Below the pieces are notes generated by a model that had not been told where the DNA came from, made no database searches, and was given only the letters and a program-made list of their open reading frames with translations. A stretch of 64,000 nucleotides of DNA from positions 27,698 through 91,697 of the forward strand of contig NZ_VJON01000006.1 in the NCBI RefSeq assembly GCF_007556685.1, written 5' to 3'. Origin of the DNA: Tepidimonas charontis (GTDB lineage Bacteria > Pseudomonadota > Gammaproteobacteria > Burkholderiales > Burkholderiaceae_C). This document shows positions 1 to 8,408 of this stretch, piece by piece. Within the stretch, counting starts at the first letter, position 1. Every line of letters starts with the position of its first letter. A program made the position numbers and the translations under genes.

Positions 1-2
1 GC

Positions 3-797
3 ACACGGCGCACGCTCAACCCAAGGCAGAGCGAACTGCTGGCCGCCGTTCGTGCTGCCGGCGCGCTCAGCATCGAGGCATTGGCGCAGCGCTTCGGCGT
101 GACCCTGCAAACCGTACGCCGCGACGTGCGCCAGCTGGAGGCGATGGGGCTGCTGGCGCGCTTTCACGGCGGCGCGCGCACCCCGGTGTCCACGGTGGAA
201 AATCTCGGCTACTCGCAGCGGCAATCGCTCAACGCAGCGGCCAAGGCGCTCATCGCACGCGCGGTGGCGCGCGATATTCCCGCCGATTGCTCGCTGATCT
301 TGAATATCGGCACCACCACCGAAGCGGTGGCACGGGCACTGCTGCACCACCGGGGCCTGCGCGTCATCACCAACAATCTGAATGTGGCCGCCATCCTGTC
401 GGACAATCCGGAGTGTGAAGTCATTGTCACCGGCGGCGTGGTGCGCGCGCGTGACCGCGGCATCGTCGGCGAGGCGACGATCGATTTTTTGCGCCAGTTC
501 CGGGTCGACATCGCGGTGATCGGCATCTCGGGCATCGAGAGCGACGGCACCCTGCGCGACTACGATGTGCGGGAGGTGCGCGCCGCGCGCACCATCATCG
601 AGCACGCGCGCCAGGTGTGGTTGTGCGCCGATCACAGCAAATTCGGTCGCCCAGCGATGGTGGAGGTGGGCCACATCGGAGACGTCACGCGCGTCTACAC
701 CGACCGGCCGCCGCCGGCGCCGTTCGACCGCCTGTTGCGGGAAGCCGACGTGGCCTGCGTGGTGGCATCGGCGGCGACGCCGGCCCCCGCCCCCTGA
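3..797 (+). CDS. glpR: DeoR-family repressor GlpR, 5'-truncated by window edge
   Basis: The reading frame is open from the first complete codon of the window, so the true start lies upstream. The visible part begins in the N-terminal helix-turn-helix (ALAQRFGVTLQTVRRDVRQL), the classic DeoR recognition helix. It continues into the DeoR C-terminal sensor domain, with the phosphosugar-binding loop NIGTTTEAVA and the GlpR-type segment DGTLRDYDVREV. GlpR represses glycerol and glycerol-3-phosphate catabolic genes, and glycerol-3-phosphate releases it. No glp genes are visible in the window, so its targets are presumably to the left. A TTG at 81 can be read as a start, but that would cut through the DNA-binding domain, so I treat the gene as partial. 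The C-terminus is an alanine/proline-rich tail. Confidence 0.85.
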   Translation, partial: TRRTLNPRQSELLAAVRAAGALSIEALAQRFGVTLQTVRRDVRQLEAMGLLARFHGGARTPVSTVENLGYSQRQSLNAAAKALIARAVARDIPADCSLILNIGTTTEAVARALLHHRGLRVITNNLNVAAILSDNPECEVIVTGGVVRARDRGIVGEATIDFLRQFRVDIAVIGISGIESDGTLRDYDVREVRAARTIIEHARQVWLCADHSKFGRPAMVEVGHIGDVTRVYTDRPPPAPFDRLLREADVACVVASAATPAPAP

Positions 798-849
798 ACC
801 CGGGTCGGGCCCGCTCATCGGCTGGCCGGATGGTGGGATCGCCGCATCT

Positions 850-1758
850 TCACGTGGACGGCCAGTCGACGTCGATGCTGCCAAACGGCATCTCGCCATC
901 GGGCAGGCGGGCCTCGATGTACACCCGGCTGCCGGGCATCAGCCACGGGGTGCTGGGCGCGCCCAGCGTTGCACACTCGGCGGCACGGCGTTGAGCCAGG
1001 GTAGCAAAGCCGCGCGGCCACTGCGTTGGAGCGCCCTCGATGCGCGGCATCGACCACGCGCCCAGCGCCACCCAAACGCCGGCGCGCACGCCGCGTGCCA
1101 GCGCTGCTTGCGCGATCGACGGCCCCAGCCCGAGCACCGGCTCGGCGGCATCGATCAGCCCGAGCTTGCGACCGTCGCAGGTCGTACTCAGGGTCGCGTG
1201 CAGGCGCCCGTTTTGCCATGCCGGCCCCAACGCATCGGGCGTGAGCGCGCACGGCGCCAGCGTGATGCCCCACGGCCGCTCGGGTGCATCACCCGCTGCG
1301 CCGCTGCCCCAGCGCCACAAGGCGGCCAACGCCAGCAGGCGCACACCCTCCAGCGCGTTCGCCGCCTCGGCCTGGGCGCCGATGTCGCCACAGATCGCCA
1401 CGATCGCCGGCACCACGTCGGCTACGCCGGGCATCGGCGGCAGCGCCCGCTGCGGTCCCCACAGGGCGTCGCTGGGCCAGGGCACGACGGTATCTGCTGC
1501 CACGGCCACCCAGCCGCCATACGCGCGCGGCAAGGGCGCTGCGCACTGCGCGGGATCGAAGGCAAACGCGTGCCGGGCATGGCCATGATCGAGCTGCGCG
1601 GCCAAATCACGCAGCTGCGGGCCGATGAAGTTCCAGTCGTCGAGTGCGTGCTGCAACGTCTCGGCGATGCCGGTGGCGTAGTGGGCGCGCGTGCCATCGC
1701 GCGATACGACCACCAGCTGTCCGTCGCGGCTGCCGTCTCGGTAGGTGGCAAGTTTCAT
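850..1758 (-). CDS. Fumarylacetoacetate-hydrolase-like protein lacking the active site
   Basis: This 302-residue protein starts at the ATG giving MKLATYRDGSRDG; the frame is open further upstream, but that part does not resemble the family. Residues 1-80 match the N-terminal arm of bacterial FAA-hydrolase proteins (LATY.DGSRDGQL, HYATGIA, LDDWNF, PLPRAY). The C-terminal part is also recognisable (LTPDALGPAWQNGRLH, QWPRGFATLAQRRA, PFGSID). The middle, where the family carries the metal-binding E-x-E and the following Asp, is replaced: residues about 114-126 read DVVPAIVAICGDI, and the later acidic position falls in LALAALWRWGS. The GSG loop near residue 230 is altered too. Hydrolase activity is therefore unlikely. 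The frame is intact without internal stops, so it could be a recent non-functional paralogue or a repurposed protein. It is convergent with glpR. Confidence 0.6.
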   Translation of the reverse strand: MKLATYRDGSRDGQLVVVSRDGTRAHYATGIAETLQHALDDWNFIGPQLRDLAAQLDHGHARHAFAFDPAQCAAPLPRAYGGWVAVAADTVVPWPSDALWGPQRALPPMPGVADVVPAIVAICGDIGAQAEAANALEGVRLLALAALWRWGSGAAGDAPERPWGITLAPCALTPDALGPAWQNGRLHATLSTTCDGRKLGLIDAAEPVLGLGPSIAQAALARGVRAGVWVALGAWSMPRIEGAPTQWPRGFATLAQRRAAECATLGAPSTPWLMPGSRVYIEARLPDGEMPFGSIDVDWPST

Positions 1759-1896
1759 GGTGGACTCGTGAAAGCGGAGCGCCTCGACCAGCGCCAGCGC
1801 AGAACCAACCTTGGCCGGGGCACACAGCCCCGATTGTGCGACGCAAACGCAGAGCATCGGCACACGCAGCACCGAGCTCCGTTAGCATTGGTGCCC

Positions 1897-3135
1897 ATGA
1901 ACCGGTGGTCTTTGGGTGGGTGGCAGACGCTGACGTGGCTGGTGGTGGCTGCCGTACACGCCGCTGCCGTGGCCTGGCTGTGGCCGGGCCGCGAGCCCGC
2001 CAGGGCCCGGGCGCCTGCCTCCGTGTTCGACGCCCAGCTCGTCGCTGGCTCAACCGCCCCCCCAGCCCCCGTGCGCGCCGTATCAACAACAACGAGGGGC
2101 CAGCGCGCGCCAAAGAACGCTGCCCCCTCGGCACCGGCGGTCACGCCCCCGGCCGCCGACGTCACCCCCGAGGCGGCGCATGCCACCGCGCTGGAGGATC
2201 TGCCGGATGATTGGCCGGATGCGGCCCCGGGCGGCACCACGCCCGCCGCCGCGCCGGCGGTGCCGCTGGGCACTCTGGACAGCGCTGCCGCCCCCCTGGT
2301 GCAGACCTCCGACGCGCCCGATGGACTGGCCACCGCCGAACCACCCGCAGCGCCCGCCCGCCCCGACGACGCGTTGGCGACCGCCAGCGCCGCAGCCCCC
2401 TTCGCTCCGACCGACTACGCTGCTGCCGCGCCGCGGGCCGGCGCGCCGGGCGGCGCGGCGCCTTCACCAGCGCCCATTTGGCACGCGCCGCCACCGGGCC
2501 GCTGGGAGTATGAGGTCACCGGCGACACCCGTGGGCTGCGCTACCACGCCAGCGGCACCCTGCTGTGGCAGCCCGGCGCGGGCCACTATCGCGCCGAGCT
2601 GGCGCTGAGCGCCTTTTTGGTGGGCAGTCGCACGCAGATCAGCACCGGCGCGATCGAACCCGACGGCTTGCGCCCGCAGCGCTACGAGGAGCGCGCGCGG
2701 CGCACGCGCTGGTTGGCGTTCGAGTGGAGCGGCGACGGTGCGCGCGCCGACGCATTGGCCGATGGCGGACAGCGGCAGCGCGATCTGCCCGCCGGTACCC
2801 AAGACCGGTTGAGTGTGTTCGTCCAGATCGGCGGAGCGCTGCCCACCCTCGGCCTGCAAGCGGGACAAACGCTGCGCTGGCCGGTCAGCGGCTACTCGCG
2901 CTGGGAGCATTGGACGTTTGCAGTGCAGCCCCCCGGCGTACTGACGATTGACGGGGTCGACGTCGCGGCGTGGCACTTGGTGCGCGTGCGGGAACGCGCC
3001 GACGACGTCGGGATCGAACTGTGGTACCCGATGGAGGGACCCGCGTTGCCGTTGCGCATCGTGCTGACCCAGGGCAACGGCGACCGCGTGGACCAGCGCC
3101 TGCGGCGCCTTCCGGTTTCGGCGCCCCCCTCTTGA
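1897..3135 (+). CDS. DUF3108 domain protein with N-terminal membrane anchor
   Basis: The product is 412 residues. The ATG at 1897 gives a short basic N-terminus and one hydrophobic helix (TWLVVAAVHAAAVAWLW), so the protein is anchored in or exported across the inner membrane. Residues about 35-200 are a low-complexity Ala/Pro-rich linker. The C-terminal 210 residues, from about GRWEYEVTG onward, form the beta-rich DUF3108 domain (YHASGTLLWQPG, PQRYEERARRTRW, ELWYPMEGPALPLRIVLT). DUF3108 proteins are conserved in betaproteobacteria next to purine or lipid genes; no biochemical role is established. A TAGCAT hexamer ends 8 nt before the ATG and there is no clear Shine-Dalgarno sequence. The 3' end abuts the promoter of the DUF3567 gene. 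Confidence 0.75.
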   Translation: MNRWSLGGWQTLTWLVVAAVHAAAVAWLWPGREPARARAPASVFDAQLVAGSTAPPAPVRAVSTTTRGQRAPKNAAPSAPAVTPPAADVTPEAAHATALEDLPDDWPDAAPGGTTPAAAPAVPLGTLDSAAAPLVQTSDAPDGLATAEPPAAPARPDDALATASAAAPFAPTDYAAAAPRAGAPGGAAPSPAPIWHAPPPGRWEYEVTGDTRGLRYHASGTLLWQPGAGHYRAELALSAFLVGSRTQISTGAIEPDGLRPQRYEERARRTRWLAFEWSGDGARADALADGGQRQRDLPAGTQDRLSVFVQIGGALPTLGLQAGQTLRWPVSGYSRWEHWTFAVQPPGVLTIDGVDVAAWHLVRVRERADDVGIELWYPMEGPALPLRIVLTQGNGDRVDQRLRRLPVSAPPS

Positions 3136-3158
3136 CAATGGGCGGCGCGCCCTAATAT
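3132..3158 (+). promoter_or_regulatory. Probable sigma-70 promoter of the DUF3567 gene
   Basis: A consensus -35 hexamer TTGACA overlaps the stop codon of the DUF3108 gene and is followed after 15 bp by TAATAT. The spacer is short, and the start codon of the DUF3567 gene lies about 85 bp downstream. The perfect -35 in such GC-rich DNA makes a promoter likely. Confidence 0.5.
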
Positions 3159-3244
3159 GCAGAAACCGAAGGGGCCGTGGGCGCATCGGTGTGCGATGCA
3201 CACACCCCTGACAGGGACTCGTTTTTTGAAGGACAGTCAAGGCC

Positions 3245-3535
3245 ATGCACATGCTCTACAACTCCGACAGTTTCGCGGTGGTCCACCTGGTGGCCAACGC
3301 CCAGGAGCTGGCGAGCGCGGCCGAGGGCGACCATCCGCGACCGGTCATGCCGCGCCACGGCTTCGAGATCGTGGACAAGCGCTCCGGCAAGGAGGTCTAT
3401 CTCGACGGCTCTTGGGCTGAGTTGTTCCAGCAGCAAATCGAAGCCTGGCAGCACAACACGCCCACCCAGGAAGAGGTCGAAGAAACGCTGGAGCGCTATG
3501 CCTCGCTGGCGCAAACGCCGGTGGTGGTTCACTGA
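3245..3535 (+). CDS. DUF3567 family protein (BTH_I0359-like)
   Basis: A 96-residue soluble protein beginning MHMLYNSDSF. The whole length matches the small DUF3567 family known almost only from Burkholderiales: the N-terminal YNSDSFAVVH strand, the central HGFEIVDKRSGKEVYLDG segment, and a C-terminal helix rich in Glu and Gln (EEVEETLERYASL). The family has no established function. It has no signal peptide or membrane segment. Its own promoter is predicted just upstream, and it is convergent with the cytochrome c peroxidase gene, with about 55 bp between the stops. Confidence 0.85.
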   Translation: MHMLYNSDSFAVVHLVANAQELASAAEGDHPRPVMPRHGFEIVDKRSGKEVYLDGSWAELFQQQIEAWQHNTPTQEEVEETLERYASLAQTPVVVH

Positions 3536-3589
3536 CGCTGCCCGCCCAGTCGGCGCGGACCAGGCGGGGGGCCAGCAGCGTGTGGACGT

Positions 3590-4603
3590 TCAGTCGAACG
3601 GCCGCGGCCGCAGCGTCTTCTCGTTGGACGGCGGCAGGATTGGCAGGCGGAACACCGGCTGCTCACCGGTCAGCGTCTTCAGGAAAGCGACGATCTGCGC
3701 GTTTTCCTGCTCGGTGAACTTGCGGCCGAGCTGCAGCCGGCCCATGATGTCCACCGCCTCGGCCAGCGTCCAGGCCGCGCCGTCGTGGAAGTACGGGTAG
3801 GTCAGCTCGACGTTGCGCAGCGTCGGCACCTTGTAGCTGAAGCGGTCGGCATCCTTGCCGGTGACGGCGGCGCGGCCGTCGCCGGCGCCCTTGTACGGCT
3901 CGACGATGCCCATTTTCTGGAACGAGTTGCCGCCCAGGTTCGGGCCGTTGTGGCAGGCCACGCAGCCGCTCTCGTTGAACAGCTTGTAGCCGGCCAGCTC
4001 GTCCTTGGTCAGCGCATCCTTCTTGCCCAGCAGGTACTGATCGAAGCGCGAGTTGGGCGTCACCAGCGTCTTCTCGAACTCGGCGATGGCGTCGGTCACC
4101 ATGTCGATGTCGATCTTGTCCTTGCCGTAGATCAGCTTGAACTCGCGCGCGTACGCCGGGATCGACTGCAGCACGTCCACCGCCAGCGTGTGCTGGAACG
4201 CCATCTCGCCGGGGTTGGCGATCGGCCCGCCGGCCTGCTCCTTCAGATCAGCGGCGCGACCGTCCCAGAACTGCGCCAGGTTCAGCGCCGAGTTCAGCAC
4301 CGTCGGCGCGTTGATCGGCCCTTTTTGCCACTTGTGCCCGATGGAGGTGCTCAGGTTGTCCGAGCCGCCCATGCTCAGGTTGTGGCACGAGTTGCACGAG
4401 ATGAAGCCCGACTGAGACAGGCGCGGGTCGAAGAACAGCTTCTTGCCCAGCTCGACCTTGCCGAGGTCGACCGACTTGGGCGGCTGGATCGGGGCGTAGA
4501 GTTGGTCGAATGAACGCTCTTGCGCCACCACGGCCAGCGCGGCGGCGGCCACCGCGCCGGCCACCAGGGTCACGCGGGCGAGACGACGTTTGCGGGAGTT
4601 CAT
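3590..4603 (-). CDS. ccp: Di-haem cytochrome c peroxidase (CcpA/MauG family)
   Basis: The 337-residue product reduces hydrogen peroxide to water with electrons from cytochrome c in the periplasm. The chosen ATG follows an AAAGGG ribosome-binding site and gives a signal peptide (RKRRLARV followed by an Ala/Val-rich core ending VVA-QE). Two c-type haem sites are visible: CNSCH in the N-terminal domain and CVACH in the C-terminal domain. The intervening region contains DGRAADL and MAFQHTL, typical of bacterial CCPs. An in-frame extension upstream to 4666 lacks a signal sequence and is not used. An FNR-type box lies 90-103 bp upstream of the start, suggesting induction at low oxygen, as known for other ccp genes. 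The neighbour is dps, another peroxide-defence gene on the same strand. Confidence 0.92.
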   Translation of the reverse strand: MNSRKRRLARVTLVAGAVAAAALAVVAQERSFDQLYAPIQPPKSVDLGKVELGKKLFFDPRLSQSGFISCNSCHNLSMGGSDNLSTSIGHKWQKGPINAPTVLNSALNLAQFWDGRAADLKEQAGGPIANPGEMAFQHTLAVDVLQSIPAYAREFKLIYGKDKIDIDMVTDAIAEFEKTLVTPNSRFDQYLLGKKDALTKDELAGYKLFNESGCVACHNGPNLGGNSFQKMGIVEPYKGAGDGRAAVTGKDADRFSYKVPTLRNVELTYPYFHDGAAWTLAEAVDIMGRLQLGRKFTEQENAQIVAFLKTLTGEQPVFRLPILPPSNEKTLRPRPFD

Positions 4604-4692
4604 GATGAGCCCTTTCTTGGTCTTCGGATTGCCAGCCGGTGCCCATCCGGCAATGGCAAAGACCATTCTGGGCTCATGGTTTTCGGGTGCGA

Positions 4693-4706
4693 TTGACCTC
4701 GATCAA
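4693..4706 (-). promoter_or_regulatory. FNR/ANR-type box upstream of ccp
   Basis: The plus strand reads TTGAC-CTCG-ATCAA (TTGATCGAGGTCAA on the coding strand). This matches the FNR consensus TTGAT-N4-ATCAA at nine of ten positions. Its centre is about 96 bp before the ccp start codon, so a class II position (-41.5) would put transcription initiation about 55 bp upstream of the gene. Confidence 0.65.
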
Positions 4707-4784
4707 AAAGTCGCCCGAACTTGATAGGACTCGACAATCGCAATCATTGCTCGCACCTACCGAGCACACCCGCGTTCGCAGCGC

Positions 4785-5300
4785 TCACTCCTCCAGCAGG
4801 CTGCGCAGCATCCACGCCGTCTGCTCGTGCACCGACAGGCGCTGCGTCAGCAGGTCGGCGGTCGGCTCGTCGTGCGCCTCGTCCACCAGCGGGAACAGGC
4901 CGCGCGCGGTGCGCGCCACCGCCTCGTGGCCCAGCGCCAGGATGCGCACCATCTCCATCGCCTTCGGCGGCTCGGCGGGCGCATCCGGCAGCGAGCTCAG
5001 GCGCGCGTACTGCGCGTACGAGGCCGGCGCCACGTGGCCGAGCGCGCGGATGCGCTCGGCGATCGGGTCGATGGCGTTCCACAGCTCGGTGTACTGCTGC
5101 ATGAACATGTCGTGCAGACTGTTGAACATCGGCCCGGTGACGTTCCAGTGGAAGTTGTGCGTCGTCAGGTACAGCGTGAAGGTGTCGGCCAGCAGCCGCT
5201 CCAGCCCCTGCGCGATGGCGGCGCGCTGGGCCGGCGCGATGCCGATGTCCACCGGGGTGGCGGCGCGGCTGGCGGTCTTGGTGGCGTTTTTCTTGGCCAT
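4785..5300 (-). CDS. dps: Dps/ferritin-like DNA-protection protein
   Basis: A 171-residue member of the Dps family, which oxidises Fe(II) with peroxide, stores iron in a 12-mer shell and protects DNA. The ATG at 5300 has a good GAGGAG ribosome-binding site 8-9 nt upstream and gives a Lys-rich tail (MAKKNATKTASR). The ferroxidase signature of the first long helix is present (THNFHWNVTGPMFNSLHDMF, followed by YTELWNAIDPIAERIRALG). The C-terminal helix ends LSVHEQTAWMLRSLLEE. It lies upstream of ccp on the same strand with 181 bp between, in a peroxide-stress pair, but ccp has its own FNR box. It is divergent from chaN, with 90 bp shared upstream. Confidence 0.92.
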   Translation of the reverse strand: MAKKNATKTASRAATPVDIGIAPAQRAAIAQGLERLLADTFTLYLTTHNFHWNVTGPMFNSLHDMFMQQYTELWNAIDPIAERIRALGHVAPASYAQYARLSSLPDAPAEPPKAMEMVRILALGHEAVARTARGLFPLVDEAHDEPTADLLTQRLSVHEQTAWMLRSLLEE

Positions 5301-5378
5301 GGTCGTCAAGCTCCTCGAGAGGGTTGGGGGTACGAAACGGGGTTCATGCCCCATCTTAGCGGCTAGTGGCGCCGCGCC

Positions 5379-5384
5379 GATAAT
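5379..5384 (+). promoter_or_regulatory. -10-like hexamer directly before chaN (possible leaderless start)
   Basis: GATAAT ends 6 bp before the chaN ATG, where transcription would be expected to start on the A of the start codon. No Shine-Dalgarno sequence is visible between. The -35 region is poor. Confidence 0.4.
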
Positions 5385-5390
5385 GGGCGC

Positions 5391-6290
5391 ATGACAACCG
5401 ATCCGCTACGGCGACACTGGCTGCGCTACGGGGCCGCCGCCACGCTGGCGGCGCTGGCCCGGTGGGCGGGTGCGGCCGCCAGCACGGCGGCGGGCGACGA
5501 CGCGCGCGCCGTGGTGGCCGACGAGCCGGCGCGGCTGGCCTGGGTGCGCGCGCGGCTGGCGGCGCTGCCGGGCACGGCCGACTGGCTGCTGCTGGGCGAG
5601 CAGCACGACGCCGACGCCCACCAGTGGCTGGAGGCCGCCGCGGTGCAGGCGCTGGCGCGCGAGGGGCGTCTGGCCGCGCTGGTGCTGGAGATGGCCGAGC
5701 GCGGCCGCGACACCGCGGCGCTGGCCCCCGACGCCGACGAGGCCGCGGTGCGCGCGGCGCTGGCCTGGCACGACGCCGGCTGGCCGTGGCGGCGCTACGG
5801 CCCGGTGGTGATGGCCGCGGTGCGCGCCGGCGTGCCGGTGGCGGGCGGCAACCTGCCGCGGCGCCAGCACGGCGAGGTGATGCGCGACGCCGCCTGGGAC
5901 GATACGCTGCCGGATGCGCAGCAGCGCGCCGCGCTGCACCGCGCGCTGGACGAAGGCCACTGCGGCCTGCTGCCGGCGGCGCAGCTGCCGGCGATGGTGC
6001 GCATCCAGCTGGCGCGCGACGACGCGATGGCCGCCACGCTGCTGGAGCGGCGCAGCCCGGACCGCACGGTGCTGCTGGTGACCGGCGCGCAGCACGCGCG
6101 GCGCGACCGCGGCGTGCCGCACCACCTGGCGCGCCGCGCCGGCACGGACGCCGCGCGCTCCTGCCTCAGCATCGAGCTGCGCGCCACCGACGCCGCGCGC
6201 GCCGAGCCGGACCCGGCGTTCGACGCGCTGTGGCTGACGCCGGCGGTGGCAGCCGTCGATCACTGCGCCGGGCTGCGCGGCCGCGGCTGA
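5391..6290 (+). CDS. chaN: ChaN family haem-binding lipoprotein-like protein
   Basis: The product has 299 residues. ChaN proteins bind haem as cofacial pairs and are associated with iron uptake. Family landmarks are visible: LLGEQHDADAHQ near residue 70, VLEMAERGRD near 105, AGGNLPRR near 155, and the C-terminal VTGAQHARRDRGVPHHL with the conserved GxxH. The N-terminus has arginines followed by a weak hydrophobic stretch (LRRHWLRYGAAATLAALARWAG), compatible with an export signal, but there is no clear lipobox cysteine. Codon third positions are almost all G or C, more extreme than in most of the window. The gene is divergent from dps and convergent with recQ. Confidence 0.8.
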   Translation: MTTDPLRRHWLRYGAAATLAALARWAGAAASTAAGDDARAVVADEPARLAWVRARLAALPGTADWLLLGEQHDADAHQWLEAAAVQALAREGRLAALVLEMAERGRDTAALAPDADEAAVRAALAWHDAGWPWRRYGPVVMAAVRAGVPVAGGNLPRRQHGEVMRDAAWDDTLPDAQQRAALHRALDEGHCGLLPAAQLPAMVRIQLARDDAMAATLLERRSPDRTVLLVTGAQHARRDRGVPHHLARRAGTDAARSCLSIELRATDAARAEPDPAFDALWLTPAVAAVDHCAGLRGRG

Positions 6291-6317
6291 CGGCACCCCT
6301 GCCGGCCCCGCGCGCCG

Positions 6318-8273
6318 TCAGGCCCACGCCACGAGCGGCTCCGGCTCCGCGGGCCCGGCGGCCTGCAGCGCCTGCGCGACGACGCGCAGCACCTCGGCGC
6401 CGTAGGCGGCGCGCTTCTTCTCGCCCAGGCCCGGGATGCCCTCCAGATCGCCGTCGCAGGCCGGCAGGCGCTGCGCCAGCGCCACGAGCGTGGCGTCGTG
6501 GAAGATCACGTAGGCCGGCAGGTCGTGCGCGCGCGCCACCTCGGCGCGCCAGCGCTTCAGCGCCGCCAGCACCTCGCGTTCGCGCAGCGGCAGCCGGGCC
6601 TCCGTGGCCAGCGCGCGCGCCTGCCGCGGCGCCCGCTCGGCGCGGCGGCCCTCGGTGGCCACGCGCAGGTGCAGCGGCTGCTCGCCGCGCAGGATCGGCC
6701 GCGCCGCCGGCGTCAGGTGCAGCGTGTGGAACTCCCCGGCCACCTGCACCGCGCCACGCGCCACCAGCTGGCGCAGCACGCGCCGCCAGGTCGCCTCGTC
6801 GAGTTCGCGCCCGATGGCCCAGGTGGACAGCCGCTCGTGGCCGTGCGCGCGCACCTTGTCGGTGGCCTGGCCGCGCAGCACGTCGATCACGTGCCCGGCG
6901 CCGAACGCCGCGCCGCTTTGCTGCAGGCGGTAGATGCACGACAGGAGCTTGCGCGCCGCCTCGGTGGCGTCCCAGGTCTGCGGCGGCTGCAGGCAGTTGT
7001 CGCAGTTGCCGCACGGCGCGCTGGCTTCACCAAAATAGGCCAGCCATTGCTGGCGGCGACAGTTGGTGGACTCGGCCAGCGCCAACAGCGCGTCGAGCTT
7101 GCCGCGCAATATGCGCTTGAACGCTTCGCCCGCCGGGCTTTCGTCGATGAGCCGGCGCTGCTGCACCACATCCTGCAGCCCGTAAGCCATCCAGGCATTG
7201 GCCGGCTCGCCATCACGCCCGGCGCGCCCGGTCTCCTGGACGTAGGCCTCGATATTTTTCGGCAGGTCCAGGTGCGCAACGAAGCGCACATCCGGCTTGT
7301 CGATGCCCATGCCAAAGGCCACCGTGGCCACCATGATCAGGCCCTCCTCACGCAGGAAGCGGTCCTGATGGCGCCGGCGCGTGGCGGCATCGAGCCCGGC
7401 GTGGTAGGGCAGCGCGCGCCAGCCGGCGGCGGCCAGCCGCGCGGCCACCTCCTCCACCTTGCGGCGCGACTGGCAATAGACGATGCCGCTGTCATGAGCA
7501 CCCGGGCCGCCGTGCTCGCGCTGCAAAAAGCGCTGCAGCTGGCGCAGGCTGTCGCGCTTTTCAACGATGGTGTAGCGGATGTTGGGGCGGTCGAAGCTGG
7601 CCACGAAGGTGCGCGCCTGCTGCAGCCGCAGGTGCTCGGCGATGTCGGCGCGCGTGAGCGCATCGGCCGTGGCGGTGAGGGCGATACGTGGCACACCGGC
7701 AAAGCGCTCGGGCAGGATAGCGAGCTCGCGGTATTCGGGGCGAAAGTCGTGTCCCCACTGGCTGACACAGTGTGCCTCGTCGATGGCCAGCAGCGCCAGT
7801 CGCCCGGCGGCGTGCAGGGCCTGCAGACGGGCCAGAAAGCGCGGCGTGACGATACGCTCGGGCGCGGCGTACAGCAGGGTCAGCTCGCCGCGCATCAGGC
7901 GTTGCTCCACCGCCGCGGCCTCCTCGGTGCTCAAGCTGGAGTCGAGGGTGGCGGCCGGCACGCCCGCTTCGCGCAGCGCGCCCACTTGATCGTGCATCAG
8001 CGCAATGAGCGGCGAGACCACCAGCGTGGTGCCGTAGCCAGCGCGCTGGCGCACGATGGCCGGGATTTGATAGCACAGCGACTTGCCGCCGCCGGTGGGC
8101 ATCAACACCAGCGCATCGCCACCGGCGGCCACGTGTGTGACGACGTCGCGCTGCAGGCCACGGAACTGCGCATAGCCAAAGACATCGCGCAGCACGGCCT
8201 GACACGCCGCGGCGGTGGCGTCGATCGCATCCCCGCTGCCGCCGGTACCCGTGCGGTGTGTGCGATCCGTCAT
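6318..8273 (-). CDS. recQ: ATP-dependent DNA helicase RecQ
   Basis: A 3'-5' DNA helicase of the RecQ family. From the ATG at 8273 the product has 651 residues; an upstream in-frame ATG at 8351 would add 26 unrelated residues. In order: Walker [12 protein letters not shown], the DEAH box ([19 protein letters not shown]), motif V and VI ([26 protein letters not shown]), the RecQ zinc site (C..., CGNCDNC), the winged-helix RQC domain, and a C-terminal HRDC domain ([26 protein letters not shown]). All helicase motifs look intact. The final third (positions below about 7020) is markedly richer in GC than the rest of the gene, which may mark a recombination boundary. Confidence 0.93.
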   Translation of the reverse strand: MTDRTHRTGTGGSGDAIDATAAACQAVLRDVFGYAQFRGLQRDVVTHVAAGGDALVLMPTGGGKSLCYQIPAIVRQRAGYGTTLVVSPLIALMHDQVGALREAGVPAATLDSSLSTEEAAAVEQRLMRGELTLLYAAPERIVTPRFLARLQALHAAGRLALLAIDEAHCVSQWGHDFRPEYRELAILPERFAGVPRIALTATADALTRADIAEHLRLQQARTFVASFDRPNIRYTIVEKRDSLRQLQRFLQREHGGPGAHDSGIVYCQSRRKVEEVAARLAAAGWRALPYHAGLDAATRRRHQDRFLREEGLIMVATVAFGMGIDKPDVRFVAHLDLPKNIEAYVQETGRAGRDGEPANAWMAYGLQDVVQQRRLIDESPAGEAFKRILRGKLDALLALAESTNCRRQQWLAYFGEASAPCGNCDNCLQPPQTWDATEAARKLLSCIYRLQQSGAAFGAGHVIDVLRGQATDKVRAHGHERLSTWAIGRELDEATWRRVLRQLVARGAVQVAGEFHTLHLTPAARPILRGEQPLHLRVATEGRRAERAPRQARALATEARLPLREREVLAALKRWRAEVARAHDLPAYVIFHDATLVALAQRLPACDGDLEGIPGLGEKKRAAYGAEVLRVVAQALQAAGPAEPEPLVAWA

Positions 8274-8408
8274 GACGGCGGCAGGCGGGGGCAATGCACT
8301 GGCGTCGATCGCTTCATCGCCCAAGACGGCCGCCTTCCTCATCGCCGACACCGCCGCACTGGCACACGCATCGACGGCCCTTTCCTTGCCTGCCGGCGGA
8401 CGCGCCGC

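Noticed and set aside
565..1896. Long plus-strand open frame upstream of the DUF3108 gene
   Set aside because: It is the antisense shadow of the FAH-like gene and glpR; composition is Arg/His/Gln-rich and nothing resembles a protein family before the ATG at 1897.
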